Source of the DNA: Collybiopsis luxurians FD-317 M1
Lineage: Eukaryota; Basidiomycota; Agaricomycetes; Agaricales; Omphalotaceae
Assembly (NCBI GenBank): GCA_000827265.1
Contig: KN834789.1
Span: 423,523-487,522, forward strand
DNA length: 64,000 bases
Direction of reading: 5' to 3'
Shown: positions 13,327 through 24,334 of the stretch, piece after piece
Position numbering within the stretch: position 1 is the first letter of the stretch
How the letters are laid out: each line of letters opens with the position of its first letter
Notes under the pieces: model-generated
Database searches by the model: none
The model's input: only the letters and a program-made list of their open reading frames with translations
What the model was told of the DNA's origin: nothing
Position numbers and translations under genes: made by a program

Positions 13327-15176
13327 CTAAGCGAAAAGTTTATCGTATCGAGGTAGGCACGAATACCATTCGTAATCTAAAAAATAGGAGAATATTTAGC
13401 CAGAAATCGAATAGATGAATGGAAGGAAACAAACCAAAGTTTTGCGAAGCATCACACCAACATTTTCCTTTCTTATGAGAGTTACCTTGTGGGCAGTGTT
13501 GGAAAGGTTCATGCCGATATCCTAGGAGGATAGCGTGAGCAACGATATACAATGAGCGAAAGAGTAGAGGAACATACCAATATCATCGAAGAAGTGCTGG
13601 TGAAATGAAAGATTGTCAGGCTTGCAACGTCATTTGAAAATATTACTTACGATCTGGTCCTTCCTTGCGAACAGCGCAGCACCGATGGAATGGACCGGAG
13701 CATCCCCCCAACGCTACAACAAATATCAAAACTTGCGAAAAAGTGAGACAGAGGGAAAGTTAACATACTTCATAGTAGAAACCACCTTTTTTGTCGAGAT
13801 GCTCGAAGAATTTCATATACCTTTCGCTTCTCCACAGATCCAAATCACCTATCTCGAAATTGGACCAGACTGAATGTGATGCAAATTAAATTCAGGGGAA
13901 TGGGAAAACAAGGTTGAAACTCACAGTGACATCGGTTGTATGTTACGCCGCCATCGTCCGAAATGAAACCCATAGCGTTATCGGGGGTAATAAGGTCAGG
14001 ATTCTCGTCGATAAAACCTAGCACAAAATACAATCAAAAGTGGCCAAGAAGTTACAATCGCAATGATTTACCTCTGACCGCCTCCCATAATGTCGGAATA
14101 GTAGCTTCATACTCGTATAATGAAACAGTGAAACCTAAAAAGAGCTCAAGTTAAAAGGTCACGGTAAAAATGGAAATATCATTCACCATAGACTTTGTTC
14201 TGGTCTTGCATGATCAAGAAAGGATCGTAATCAAGGTCACAGAAGAATTTAACGTCGGGTTCGACCCGCCAATAATATCGGTATTTGTCCAGGAGTGGGT
14301 GTCGGAAGAAGAACTATGGAAACATGAGTAGTTGGAATGAATCAATAGGACATAGAAGCTTACACCACTGTTAAACCGACACATGTTGCGATATCTTGAC
14401 AAAACGAATGAGAAGTGAAACGGAGTCGATGAGTTCTGCACCTACGGTACGCTTCCTGCAAGAATTGGTTACTACTGGGCTACATGAGCAGACACACAGA
14501 ACGTACCTCCATAAATCACATTGTTCTTCACCATTTGTTCACGAGCAGCCGAAGCTTTTGCTTCGTCAATGCTATCTGGCTGGTACCAGTGCTCTCTTGG
14601 AATGAGGCCGAATTCCACCTTTGAGTCTGTGAGTTCCGTGACACGACTTGCAAAATCGTTCCTTAGTCAGAAATACGAGCCAGGAAATTGCACAGACGCA
14701 CTCTTTGAAATTATCCGAGAATTCCTCCTCGTTCAGGAAAACGTATGGATAACGAAACTTCTTGTTGAATCGGTCTTCAAATTGTTTCATGCTGACAATA
14801 ATCCCGTTCAAATCACCGTTCCGTGCTGAATCAATGAAGAGCCATCAGTGCTAGAAGCCAAATCTCAAGAGCACACCGAACGCACCAAGCATGACAATTG
14901 CAGCATTTGCTTTGCGTCCTGAGATAGCAGTATGATTATCGGGTACATAGTATTCCTCGGGCACGGGAGTTTGGTATGGCGGTCTACCAGCAGACCACTG
15001 GCTCCTCCAGTTCGAGATTGAGGTGGCTTCACTGTATCCCTCGTGGGTAAAGCTCAAAATGTAGTGTAGACTGATCTTCAAGGTGGAAACCACTCAGAAT
15101 GCGCTTTAGAAGTGCGTAAAAGGAGACCTACTATTACGGCCAACACGAGCACAACATAACGCATAGGCGTCATCAT
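13327..15176 (-). CDS. GT15 alpha-1,2-mannosyltransferase (KRE2/MNT1/KTR family), tandem copy 1
   Basis: GT15 enzymes are Golgi type II membrane proteins that add alpha-1,2-mannose to O- and N-glycans using GDP-mannose and Mn2+. The start at 15176 gives a short cytoplasmic end and a membrane anchor ([11 protein letters not shown]). Then come the stem, [32 protein letters not shown], the nucleotide/metal-binding block [15 protein letters not shown] (about 14230-14270), [17 protein letters not shown] and GGFYYE. The Cys-rich tail is [16 protein letters not shown], then NFDYEWYSC and LPRYDKLFA, stop at 13327. It has about ten exons. The intron near the end splits DI|GYRHEPF. It lies head-to-tail with the second copy 365 bp upstream. 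All expected family motifs are seen; the exact acceptor substrate cannot be told. Confidence 0.9.
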
Positions 15177-15541
15177 TTTGGAAGAAAGTCAAGAGGATGC
15201 AATGCGCAGTTAGCAACCAACGAAAATGAGCAACATGGGAATCAGATCTGCCGCTTTGCCGCTTCAACTTCAATCCATCTTTCGGCAGCGCCACGTACGG
15301 CAGGCCGACAGAACCTGCTACACTGCGATTGCTGCCACACACTTTCTATTCTGAACTATCCCATTACAACACTGTAGCTACGAACTTCGTATATGATAGT
15401 TGAATCCAGGTAGACTTTACTGCCCAGTGGTGTACTGGTGACCGAAATAATGAATACATGCCCTATGCTGTCTATATCATACATCTTCCACTAGATGCTA
15501 GCAAATCTCAAGTATATAAGTTAGGTGTTAAATGAACGATA
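15177..15541. other. Intergenic between the tandem GT15 genes
   Basis: This stretch of 365 bases must contain the promoter of GT15 copy 1 and the terminator of copy 2. The sequence tatataag at about 15512 is near the copy 2 stop and is more likely part of the 3' region. No gene is seen. Confidence 0.5.
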
Positions 15542-17698
15542 TTAACCGAAAAGTTTCTCGAACTTGGCCAAGCAAGAATTTGGTGTGTAGTCTATCACGT
15601 CAAAATTAGATTTTTGCGGTACGCACAGAGAGAAATGCACGAACCAAAAGTATCTTTTGGGTCGCTAAGAAATCAAGTTGAGAATGTAGTTTATGGGAGC
15701 AGACAAGTACACACCAAGCACAGCGGTTCAGTCGATGCTGTTCCCCAGATGGACAATGCTAGGCATTGAAGCTGGTCAGTAATGCATTTTTTTGGAAGGT
15801 CCATTTTCTCCTACCTGGAACGAATCGTGCTTGTACCCTATATCTCTGAAAAAGTGTATTTGATCTCTCCGTGCAAACAATGCTGCTGCTATTGAGTGGA
15901 CAGGCTATAGATCCGCAGAGTCAGCTCGGGATGAGGGCGAACAGTGAAACAACAAACCGCATCGCCCCACCGCTATGCTACGAATGAGAAAGTTGATCTA
16001 GGCCAATTCCATAATTGACACATACCTCGTAATAGAAACCTCCCTTGAGCTCAAGGTAATCAAAAAATGCCGTATACGCCTCACTTCGCCAAAATTCCAT
16101 GTCCGCAATCTCGAAATTGCTCCAAACTAGAATGACGCATCGATGACGATCGTTCGCGAGATATGAAGACAAGGCGAATACGCACAGTGACAAAGATTAT
16201 ATGTTTTGCCCCCGTCATTGGACAGGAAATCCATGGCATTGTGGTTTTCCACGTAGTGCGGATATTCGTCGATAAACTCTGCGGAAATAAATGAAAAGTG
16301 ACAATGAATGGGGAAGACCGGCACCTTTCACAGTTCTCCACAGTGTAGGAATTGTTGGTTCCCACTCGACCAGAGAGATTGTGAAACCTAATCACGAGAA
16401 GTCAACCGAGATCATAAAAAAGAACCGGTACCGTTGAACGCACTGTACACCTTATCGTGTTCCTGCATATAGAGAAAAGGGTCGTAGTCCAGATCGCAGA
16501 AGAATCTAACATCGGGTCTGCAATAGGTCTGAGATTAGCTGGGAGTGAAAAGAGGAAAAGGTACAAGATCTACTCACTCGACTCTGTAAAAGGCGATAAC
16601 AAGGAATTCAGATGACAGGAAGATGACGAGAATAATGAACCCGCCTCCAATAATAGCTGGAAGAAATCAATCAGTGTCGCAATTCAATAAAAAGATTGCG
16701 CCACAGAAGCTTGCAATTCCTGTCGGTATGTGTGCACTGACTTGGCCTTACACACCAACATGGGACCGCAAGTGACCTTCCATCGACGACTAATCGAAAA
16801 CTCACCGATATGGTTGTACTAGTTCATGTCGGTAGAAGAACTTTGTAGAAAATTAAGCTCAGCTCCACCTCCATGTTGGCAGTCCTGTGGATACTCACAC
16901 CGCTGTTATACCTGCACATGTTACGGTATCTACCAGAGCGGACCGCTCAGTATTAACATCGTTAGATACAGCTGTCACGAATGAACGCACGAAACACTCC
17001 CTGTGCGAGAACAGCTTAAGCGTCAAGCAACCTGTCGCCGAGTATACAGAAGTGGATACTGCTTACCGCCATAAATAATTTTTTTAGCCATCATCTTTTG
17101 ACGACTTTCACGGGCTCGGTCCTCGTCTATCCAAGGAGGCTGATCCCAGTGCTCCTTCGGGATGAGACCGAAGTGGATGGGCGCCCTTGTCAGCACACTG
17201 ACACGACTGTGCAATGCAAATTAGTAGCGGCCAGCGAAGCGTAGTCTGATCAAGAAAACGCACTCTTTAAATTCCTCCGTGAACGGCTCGTCATTGAGCA
17301 AAACCCAGGGATAATTATAAAACCTGTTGAAACGATCCTCCGCCGACTGCATGCTATTTATCACACCAAGTAGATCACTATTGCGGGCTAGTAGAACAAA
17401 GGTCGCATTCGCTCTATTCCCCGTAACGTTTGGATAGGTCTGCAAGCTGTTGTAAGTTGGTGTTGATATAGCACCTGGACTGCCCGATTTTTCATTCGTC
17501 CGTATATGTTCACTGATGTTGCTGAAAGATGAGATTCGACCATAGTTGTCGTAGGAAATGCTCAAGACGTAATGTAGTGTTATCTGGAGCAAAAGTTGAT
17601 CAATGGGCATTGGACGCGATAGACTGAAAACGCACGACGGCAACGAGAACCGCAGTTAAGTACCGTTTGGGAGCAGACATAGGTAGGAGGACAGTCAT
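15542..17698 (-). CDS. GT15 alpha-1,2-mannosyltransferase (KRE2/MNT1/KTR family), tandem copy 2
   Basis: This is the paralogue of the gene at 13.3-15.2 kb, in the same orientation. The start at 17698 reads MTVLLPMSAPKRYLTAVLVAVV, and a second ATG at 17680 would also give the membrane anchor. Motifs in order are [49 protein letters not shown] (about 16480-16515), FVDEYPHYVENHNAMDFL-type acceptor region, SNFEIADMEFWRSEAY, GGFYYE and HFFRDIGYKHDSFQ. The Cys-rich tail is HCPSGEQHRLNRCACDPKDT, ending DYTPNSCLAKFEKLFG with the stop at 15542. The tail is spread over three exons, one of only 20 nt (15645-15664), whereas copy 1 keeps it in one. No stop or frame break was met, so it looks functional. 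Confidence 0.88.
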
Positions 17699-18406
17699 AC
17701 TCGAGAAAGAGGAGGATAAGTGAGACCTGATAAAAAAAAATTGGGACAGCCTGTATCCGGTTATTTATGTAGGAAGATGATTTGAAAGAAACCTATAAAG
17801 CGCAGCAATCACGTATACCGTAGGCTGCGTGTCCGCTTCACCGGAATTCAGGCCCAGTGGAGTTCTTTTTAAGTCTGCGTCGAGACGATCAGTTCGCGAA
17901 ATGTATTCCATTCAGTTGAGTGAGAAAAAATAGATTAGGTACCGAAATAGAGCCAGTGCTAATGCGCTGAGAGAATGTGAAAAACCTGCGAATATGTATG
18001 GTATTCCAGGTATTCTGGGTGGCCGTTCGGTGAAACGGAGTGGTTATCTAAGGGAATACTGAGACTCTGCTCTTGTCTTCACCATGCAGAGCCCTCGGCG
18101 AAGTCGTAGTAAGTAGGAATGTTTTCTCACATCTTACAGCTTTCCTCGATTTACTTGTTTGGATATTGCCTTGGTTGTTTCCCTATCAAGGTCTCCCTTT
18201 CGCAGATTGCACAAGCTATCAAGCAAAAATTTAGAGGGAAACCGACTGTACAAATATTGATGTATAGTCATTGGAAGTACAGAAGAGCACAGGTGACAGA
18301 AGCATAGCGCTAGAGCGCTTAAATTGGTCACGTGGACCACCGCGGGAATGGCCGGATGCACGTCACGAACTTTGACGGACGCGGTCTTTTCATTTTTTGG
18401 ATTGTC
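17699..18406. promoter_or_regulatory. Divergent promoter region (GT15 copy 2 / TOM40)
   Basis: This 708-base gap lies between start codons on opposite strands. It contains gcgctagagcgc (about 18307-18318), a near-perfect palindrome, and cacgtgg at 18330, an E-box-type hexamer close to the TOM40 start. No coding frame is convincing. Confidence 0.45.
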
Positions 18407-19683
18407 ATGGCCTCTTCCGTTCCTCCCATTAACCATTACACTCCGCTATCTCCTGCTACTCCTGCTCCGCCCAGTTCCAAATCATATTTTCCTTTTTCCA
18501 GCTATCTAGACCGTTTTTCAAAATGGAAAGCAGAACTGGGTCTACCTAATCCCGGCTCAGTGGAAAACCTCCAGAAGGAGGTCAAAAGTATGCTCAACTT
18601 TCTCTCCCCGTCATTTTCCGACTCAATATGCTTCTCAGCCACTCATTTGACGAATTACGCGTTCGATGGCGGACGTGCTGACCTCACCAAAAACATGTCA
18701 ATGAACCCATTGTTCCAAGTCACCCACTCGTTCGCTCTTGGTTCGCAGACAATGGCACCTTCTTACAACTTTGGTGCAATTTATGCCACCGAAAATGTAG
18801 CTTATATTCTCTTTTCTACAAGTATCTCATACTTAACCATTACAGGTATTTCTTCAAGGTGGTGTGGATCACGACGGAAATGTCAGCGCTCGCTTAAATC
18901 AAGGTTGGGCCGGTGGTCACGTCTCAAAAGCGCAAGCGCAGGCACGTTCTACTCTAGAGGCGTTTTCGTAAATCCTGAAATTTTTTTGTAGTTATCCCAA
19001 ACGCCAGGCCATAACTTGTTACAACTTGAGCATGATTTCAGTGGCCAAGATTTTAACCTCAACCTCAAAGCAGTCAACCCGTGGCCTACCGACTTGACTG
19101 GGATCTTTGTCGGCAGCTACCTGCAATCCTTCACCAAAAATCTCGCCTGCGGTACCGAATGGGTATTCCAGCGTCCAACTCCCAGTACTTCCGAATTAGT
19201 GGCCACTTACCTTGCCAAATACACTAGCACCGACAAATCGTGGATTGCCACGGCTCAGCTTCAGCCCGCTGGAATTTTGCAAGCTTCGTACTGGCATAAA
19301 CTCAGTGAAAAGGTAGACTTTGCGGCAGATTTGCAGCTCGTAGCCTCTCCCATGCGTCGAGACGCTGTAGCGACTCTTGGAGCCAAGTATGATCTTCGCC
19401 TATCGACATTTAGAGCCCAGTTAGATTCGACGGGCAAAGTTTCTGCTCTTCTAGAGCAACGTTTCACGCCCACTTTTGCGTTTTTGATGTCGGGAGAGAT
19501 TGATCACTTCAAGGTGCGTTTCCAGCCCATACGAGATGGTGGTAATCTAACCTTATTATTCACTAGAACTCCGCCAAAGTCGGTGTAGGCGTCATGATTG
19601 AAAGTTCTGCGTTGAGCCCAGAGGAGATGGAGATGCAAATGCAGCAAATGCAAATGCAACAGCAATTGTCACCGCCTCTATAG
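18407..19683 (+). CDS. TOM40: Mitochondrial outer-membrane import channel Tom40
   Basis: Tom40 is the beta-barrel pore of the TOM complex through which nearly all mitochondrial precursors enter. The start at 18407 (gtcatggcc) reads MASSVPPINHYTPLSPATPA; a longer upstream frame exists but lacks homology-like content. A Pro-rich N-terminus is followed by the helical plug (VENLQKEVKSM), then amphipathic strands: FDGGRADLTKNMSMNPLFQVTHSF, FLQGGVDHDGNVSARLNQGW, DLTGIFVGSYLQS, ASYWHKLSEKVDFAADLQL and GAKYDLRLSTFRAQLDSTGKV. The last strand, KVGVGVMIESSAL, leads to a Met/Gln-rich tail ending PPL, TAG at 19681-19683. Four exons are seen, with introns near 18798-18845, 18943-18992 and 19513-19566. Length is as expected for fungal Tom40. 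Confidence 0.94.
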
Positions 19684-20286
19684 TTAGAATTTCCGTAATA
19701 CCATGATATTCACGAACCCGATAATATCTCACACTGCTCTTGCAAATGCGTATTCGTGTGCTCGCGTTAGCACCCTAACAATTATGGACTGGCATCTTCA
19801 GTCCTTAACTTTGGCCCTGTGCCCTGGTAAAGTGCATGAATCAAACAGCGACTGTTCTCTCGCGGCGTGAAACTCATTGAGCTTTTATCCAAGATAGAGC
19901 ATTCTCGAAAGGAGACCTGCTCACAACAGTACTTTTAAGCGTACCGAGCAGAAACGAATCCGAACCAGAAAAAAAAAATCATTCCCGAATGATTCATAAC
20001 AACGTAACAACATTAAGTCCAAAGGCCGCCTAAGCCTGAGGCTAACTAATGACTTTGTTTTCGAGAACTGTGAAACGGCTAGCCTAAGGAATTGATTCTG
20101 ATCAGCTAATAGAGCCAGAATAGCCAAAATATCATGCAAGAAAAAATTCATCCAATTCATGAGCGTCCAATGGTAAAGTATCTACGGAACCATCAGCTGA
20201 TCACTAGACTGCTCAAATTTGACAAAAAGTTTTCATTACCAAGTCTCCCAGTGCCCAGATTCTGTCTGTTTTTCTCCGCCTCAGCC
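19684..20286. other. Convergent intergenic region, no gene seen
   Basis: This 603-base gap lies between the stops of TOM40 and the methyltransferase. It is AT-rich with short frames only, and presumably holds the two 3' UTRs. Confidence 0.55.
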
Positions 20287-21064
20287 TTACGCCAATCCAG
20301 GGAAGAACCACCAAGCTACCTTCTCCGCATATTTATCCCATTCTTCCGGAAACATTTTTTGCATTTGACCGTCCTCTGCTTCTGCCCTCGAGATTCCACA
20401 TGCAAGAGTCCAGAGCCACCAAAGAGTCCAGACCACGATTGCACTTCCGTTGCTCCTCAGCGGTCCGCATTCCGTCAGCCAGCTTCCCTCAGTGAGATGC
20501 GAAAAGGTGAGGCCTGCTACAAGAAGCATACTTCCTGTATAGGCGGGGTGCCTGACGTACGCATAGAAGGAGGTCGTGACGAGACGGTGTTCAGGGTGGA
20601 TAGTGAGATCAAAAGTGAATAACTCCCCGAGCGTTTTGAAGCAGTCGAGGCGTATGTAGGATCCCAAGACAACGGCGGCGACTCCAATCAAGAAAAAAGG
20701 TGAGATGCCAATATGAGGACTTGCTGTGGCTGGGCACACAAGTGTCTTTAGCGTGGATGCGCCAAAAGGCGACACTGAAGGGAGATTTGACAAGGTAGCC
20801 GAAGGATACAAACTATTGAGATAGTACAGCACTTCGAAAAAAGTGCATATCCATAGGATGATCATATGCATCTGGAACCGGTCAGTACAATAATCGAAGA
20901 CATATCATAAACGAGCTCACTTTGAAAATTAAAGGAGCGATTTGCAAAATGTATATCTCCTTCGTGTGGTATCGGCTTTTTTCCTGTGTGGGATTTGGAG
21001 GGGTACATGCCCAATGGTTGGTCAGGGCCTGAACAATGACGAGAGAGACTCGAGCAAAAGACAT
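20287..21064 (-). CDS. Isoprenylcysteine carboxyl methyltransferase (ICMT/Ste14 family)
   Basis: These ER membrane enzymes methylate the C-terminal prenylcysteine of CaaX proteins such as Ras and lipopeptide pheromones, using SAM. There are two exons: 21064-20921 and 20871-20287, intron 49 nt with donor gtgagc, giving 242 aa. Hydrophobic segments are MHMIILWICTFFEVLYYL, ISPFFLIGVAAVVLGSYI and SAIVVWTLWWLWTLACGI. The family core is complete: FTFDLTIHPEHRLVTTSFYA, then VRHPAYTGSMLLVAGL (the RHPxYxG SAM-binding motif), and the C-terminal EAEDGQMQKMFPEEWDKYAE with the catalytic Glu/Tyr pattern. The protein ends WWFFPGLA. Agaricomycetes often have several ICMT paralogues, so this need not be the STE14 orthologue that modifies mating pheromone. 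Confidence 0.88.
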
Positions 21065-22349
21065 ATTTCAGATAGAAACGATTCGTAAACTGCTCGTGAA
21101 AAGAAAAAATAAAGAGAGAGCCGGAAAAAATGGGCGAAGAAAACACCGGATGAAACTGAACTGGGTATAACCTCGATTGACCTTGCACCGTTAAATATCT
21201 TTCCAGCTAGAACGGCGAATAACCGGAGTTTCGAATGGTCGGCTTTCGAAGAATTAGATCAAGAAGCTACAACTCAATCGTGAGTTCCTCCGTCCCCATC
21301 CCGCATTCTAGGAATCGAATCATGCATCGTGTCCCGCGGGGGAAAAGCAAGATTATAGCCACACGATACGTACTGGTAGTATACTTGCCCCAAAAGACCC
21401 GTTTCCGCGTTGGAGATAGAGACAAGGCTCATAGATGAGAGCTTCCAGGCGAGTAAAGAAGACGATTTGTTGCGTATTACATGCTCAGAAGAAGGGGGCA
21501 GTTCCTGTGGTTGTCGTTCGAGCCCAATAGACCCGTGGGGTCCCTGGAATCAGCTACATCGTGAGATGGGAGCGGGTTTTAGCCCAACTTTATGGGAAGT
21601 ACTTGGTCGAAGTCGTGGATTCTGGTAATGCTGCAATGCACGTGTGGTTGTTCGCCGAGACAGACCGTATGCGTAGACATAGGAAGACTGCGAGAGAAGT
21701 TTCGTCGCTCCGTTGAAATTTCATCACACTATATTGTAACATAGTCGAATCAGCGCCTAAAAATTAAAGTTGCGGCGGGACGAGTTGTTGCCAGCGATCG
21801 TTGGTATACTCTTTAAAATATTTAAAATAGTTATCTGAGGAATATTACCCTCTGCTTTTCGTGACTAGCTGCATCTTGACTCCTTCTTGTATGAGTAACG
21901 AGCGAATCAGAACTGCCCACCTTCCGCGGAAGAGTCTAATGGGTTTTGCCGCATGAATCGGGGACGATATATCCAAAACAGAAACCCGAGAGGAGAGATG
22001 AGGTAATCCATCAGCGAGGGGAAGGACCGTCGAGAGAACCAAAAGACTCGCCAACGATAGAACTCAATCTGCGCGTCACAGACGGTCAGCCGTGAAACCA
22101 GTAGCCGCAACACAAATGCAAAGCAGCACACCACTGGTGACAGTCAATTTTAGACATGCTTCGTGAACACCCATCCATCCATTGATGAGAACTTCGTCTT
22201 GCGGTACTTGGGGTCCTTCCGAACAAAATTCTCAGTTTAGTCTCTGAGAAACTCGTCATTCAGAAGCGGCAGCGAAGAATCCGCGTCACGGGCACAAGAA
22301 AGGCCTGCACAGTCTTCATCTTTCATCGCAGCTCTAGGTCAGCTTCTCA
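21065..22349. other. Gene-poor stretch, nothing recognised
   Basis: These 1.3 kb hold only short frames on both strands, none with a family motif or a coherent set of splice sites. It includes the AT-rich run ctttaaaatatttaaaatag at about 21811-21830. With the broken frame that follows, it may be decayed coding sequence. Confidence 0.5.
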
Positions 22350-22901
22350 ATGGTACTTCTCAATGGTACTTCATCCAACGACGATGCCCTTCCGGATACC
22401 TTCTTTTACAGTACGAGCATTCTCGGTCTTTAGCTAGGCATAATCGTCCCGCTTCTAAGCTTTGTCAGGTTTCGAGGTCAAAAAGGCAGGGATCTGAAGA
22501 AAGTATGTTTTGGCTGCCATAATGACTCAAGTGTGATTTCTCGATTGCCGAACTCTCCAGGAGGATCCCTCTAGGAAGAAAGGTAATGCCAATCGTAAGT
22601 TTTATTTGAAGAGAGCTGGAAATAGTTTCTCAAACACCCTTGAGATGATATGCAGGCTGCTCTTGACCGTGGATTTGCCGTGGATAGGCGTAGTAATTAC
22701 ACAAGGATTCTCTTTGGGACGTCAGCGCGTAAGCAGCGGTCAAAGCATGAGTTCATAATTACCACAGCTAGTGTGCTTCAAGACAGCAATTTGAGAAGAA
22801 AAGCAACCATCTTTTTCGAGGATCCGTCATTGTTCGACATTTCCTTGGAATTTCACTGCAAAATCTTTGACACCGAGGACTTTGCAGCGACGCGGGAATG
22901 A
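22350..22901 (+). pseudogene. Probable broken gene for a small membrane-anchored protein
   Basis: An ATG at 22350 opens a frame reading MVLLNGTSSNDDALPDTFFY and on through STSILGL. It meets TAG at 22431-22433, then continues in the same frame as LGIIVPLLSFVRFRGQKGRD and LKK. If TAG replaced a sense codon, the two halves make one hydrophobic segment followed by a basic stretch, as in a membrane anchor. A good donor follows LKK (gtatgt, 22503) with acceptor ctccag at 22560, giving EDPSRKKGNAN. The next likely exon (from 22656, AALDRGFAVDRRSNYTR) is in the wrong phase for the nearby gtaagt donor, so there is also a frameshift or a splice I cannot see. I recognise no family. It could be a functional gene that I have misspliced. 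Confidence 0.3.
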
Positions 22902-23292
22902 GGTTCAGGTCAGCCGAAAGAAGCTGCAGGATAAATACCGAGCAAACGATCTCCCAGATTAACCTTCCTGTGCATTCAGATCTTGAGCTGCACCGTGTAT
23001 TATGCTTCCTTCCTCCTTACTTAAGGACTTGAGTGTTCAAGAAGATATCGGCAATATACGGCAATACTTTACGCGCATTGACAGTCTCGTTCGATAAAGA
23101 CTCTGACCTGAATGCTCTTTTTGACAGCAAGGGACCTTCGAAACCAGATTCCGTTCCAGTCGTTCCAGGTTGGTTCCAGGCATAGTTATATGCCTCAGCG
23201 CCACGGAGAAAAGTATGAAACTTTGAAAGCCAAGTTGGCAGTTCCCCAGTCGGCCCGATCCGCGCAGAAGCTGGAAGGCGCTCAACTTGCTC

Positions 23293-24220
23293 ATGTCCGG
23301 TGACGATCTTTTCACAGTCCACGACCTGGACTGTACAACCGAAGAGGGTTCACAAATATTTTCTGGCGTAAGCATAGTCTTGAACGAAGGTATAATTGGC
23401 TCGATCGGACGACTGTGTTTCTCAAACGGGGTCGAACAGGTGATATAGTCGTGGTGCAAGGCAAGAGCGGTTGCGGGAAGACGACGTTTCTGAAATGCCT
23501 TGCGCACCTGAATTTGTACACTGGGAAGATTTTGTTTCACGGAAAGTATGTTACATTTATTGGCACGCATACCCTCAAAACTCAATTTCTATATCTATAT
23601 TCAGAACTCCGAAATCTTATGGTATTATTTCTCCGTCTTCGACCTTTTCAACTCATTAAAGGTGTGAATATAGGCATTCCTGTATATCGGACGAAGGTTG
23701 CATATGTCCCTCAGCGGCCTCCACTCCTCCCTGGTTCCCCGCGCGACTTTCTATCTGCAGCATTCTCTTTCGGCGCTCGTCGAAAGAAGGGAAAGTCCGC
23801 CTCTATGTACGCTGAAGATCCTGAGTATCCTGTAAAAATCGCAAGCTCTTGGGGGATTGATGTACAGCTGTGGAATCGCGATTGGTCAAATCTTAGCGGA
23901 GGAGAAACTCAGCGAATTGCACTTGCAATCTGTATCGGTCTTGACTCCGCCGAGGTTTTACTTCTAGATGGTAGGCCCGACTCCTGGTACTGACAAGTCT
24001 GTTATTCATGTTTGAGTCCCTAGAACCAACTTCAGCATTGGATCACCAATCATGTTTACAGGTCGAACGGCAGATCCTGGATACACTGAGATCAAATGAA
24101 AGTTCTCTTAAAGCTATTGTCTGGATTACCCATTCGCCTGAACAAGCCAGTCGTGTTGGAACAAGATTTCTCCATTTCTCAGGGGGTAGCGCTCTCGAAG
24201 AGCCCAACCCACCTGTTTAG
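23293..24220 (+). CDS. Stand-alone ABC ATPase, FetA/YbbL/STAR1-like
   Basis: This single nucleotide-binding domain has no fused membrane part, resembling bacterial FetA (iron/metal exporter FetAB) and plant STAR1 (aluminium tolerance). Five exons: 23293-23389, 23440-23545, 23605-23621 (17 nt), 23674-23970 and 24024-24220, total 714 nt and 237 aa. Motifs in order are Walker A GKSGCGKTT (residue about 40), the Q-loop VAYVPQRPPLLPG, the ABC signature NLSGGETQRIAL, Walker B VLLLDEPTSALD (formed across the last splice) and the H-loop VWITHSPEQ. The micro-exon supplies the residues TPKSY that bridge HGK and GIPVYRTK, and restores the phase on both sides. All catalytic residues are present. The partner permease (FetB/STAR2, UPF0014 type) is not in this window. 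Substrate unknown. Confidence 0.85.
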
Positions 24221-24334
24221 GTTGTGACTTGCTCAGAGGAATGCTACAATTGATTTACAGGATAAGACAATCATTACAGACTGACAAAAAAGACTGCAGA
24301 TGATAATAACTCGAGCAAGTGTAGATTACAATAT

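Noticed and set aside
23017..23585. Overlapping minus-strand frames of 101 and 182 residues
   Set aside because: They run antisense through the first exons of the ABC ATPase gene, including its Walker A exon, and show no recognisable content.
23415..23993. Continuous open frame across the middle of the ABC ATPase gene, as if one long exon
   Set aside because: The stretch between Walker A and the Q-loop would then contain about 43 residues of unlike, aromatic-rich text. Two GT-AG introns around a 17-nt exon remove it in phase and restore the family's usual linker; the frame's 5' part also lies inside intron 1.
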